From Candidatus Heimdallarchaeota archaeon (GTDB lineage Archaea > Asgardarchaeota > Heimdallarchaeia > Heimdallarchaeales > Heimdallarchaeaceae): DNA of 58,915 nucleotides. Below, one piece after another: positions 58,915 to 58,915 of this stretch. The number at the start of each line of letters is the position of its first letter. Position 1 is the stretch's first letter. Position numbers and translations under genes: made by a program. Where the stretch lies: NCBI GenBank assembly GCA_030668875.1, contig DAOVER010000010.1:24001-82915 (forward strand). Reading direction: 5' to 3'. The notes beneath the pieces are model-generated. The model was given only the letters and a program-made list of their open reading frames with translations. It was not told the DNA's origin and ran no database searches.

Positions 58915-58915
58915 G

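Overview
The window is AT-rich archaeal chromosome. Translation and RNA genes are archaeal (L40e, Pth2, TruD, pelota, Hjc, an RPA-like OB protein, e-MtaB-type methylthiotransferase, SRP 7S RNA with GGAG and GGAA tetraloops). Promoters are TATA-type and several transcripts look leaderless. A bacterial-type gyrase, a complex-I-like [NiFe] hydrogenase and a full Hyp set are consistent with a Heimdallarchaeia-type Asgard archaeon. That placement is inference; no eukaryotic signature protein in the window proves it.

Layout. 1-6.6 kb: translation and RNA-processing genes (L40e, coiled-coil protein, NusA-like KH protein, Pth2, TruD), an NfnAB/SudAB-type flavoprotein pair and a GNAT acetyltransferase. 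6.7-7.4 kb: a solo IS607-type recombinase element beside hjc. 8-13 kb: pelota, a radical SAM protein, a site-2 protease, a tRNA-thiolation PP-loop enzyme and rubrerythrin. 13.3-15.5 kb: a membrane protein plus PadR with a palindromic operator. 15.6-16.1 kb: SRP RNA on the minus strand with a duplicated promoter/5' segment. 16-21 kb: a hydrolase and two secreted calcium-repeat proteins. 21-28.6 kb: hydrogenase protease, HypD, HypC and the hydrogenase peripheral arm (C-D-I-B). 28.6-31.6 kb: MFS transporter, a winged-helix regulator and thioredoxin. 31.6-38.8 kb: gyrB-gyrA with two inteins in gyrA. 39-42 kb: a decayed carbamate kinase, a methylthiotransferase and an RPA-like protein. 42.1-42.3 kb: a 5S rRNA gene whose halves are in swapped order. 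43.4-47.9 kb: tRNA-Ser(GCU), a VIT1-like transporter, HypE and HypF. 48-53.6 kb: the hydrogenase membrane arm (H-A-J-K-L-M). 53.7-58.9 kb: small membrane proteins, a Tag-like glycosylase, an APH-like kinase, gene remnants, an exonuclease fusion and a structured RNA candidate cut by the window edge.

The most striking object is the 5S rRNA at 42091-42272 (minus). The canonical 3' half comes first, the old 5' and 3' ends are joined through a UGCG loop, and new ends opened in loop B are clamped by a 10-bp helix. A TATA box 26 nt upstream and a T6 run directly after the new 3' end fit the permuted molecule exactly, so it looks like a real transcription unit and not an assembly artefact.

Metabolically, the two Nuo-like operons with hypC/D/E/F and the protease would build a membrane-bound, ion-pumping [NiFe] hydrogenase. 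Its large subunit keeps all four nickel cysteines although its membrane arm has complex-I-type A and J subunits. No NADH module (E, F, G) and no N subunit is present here.
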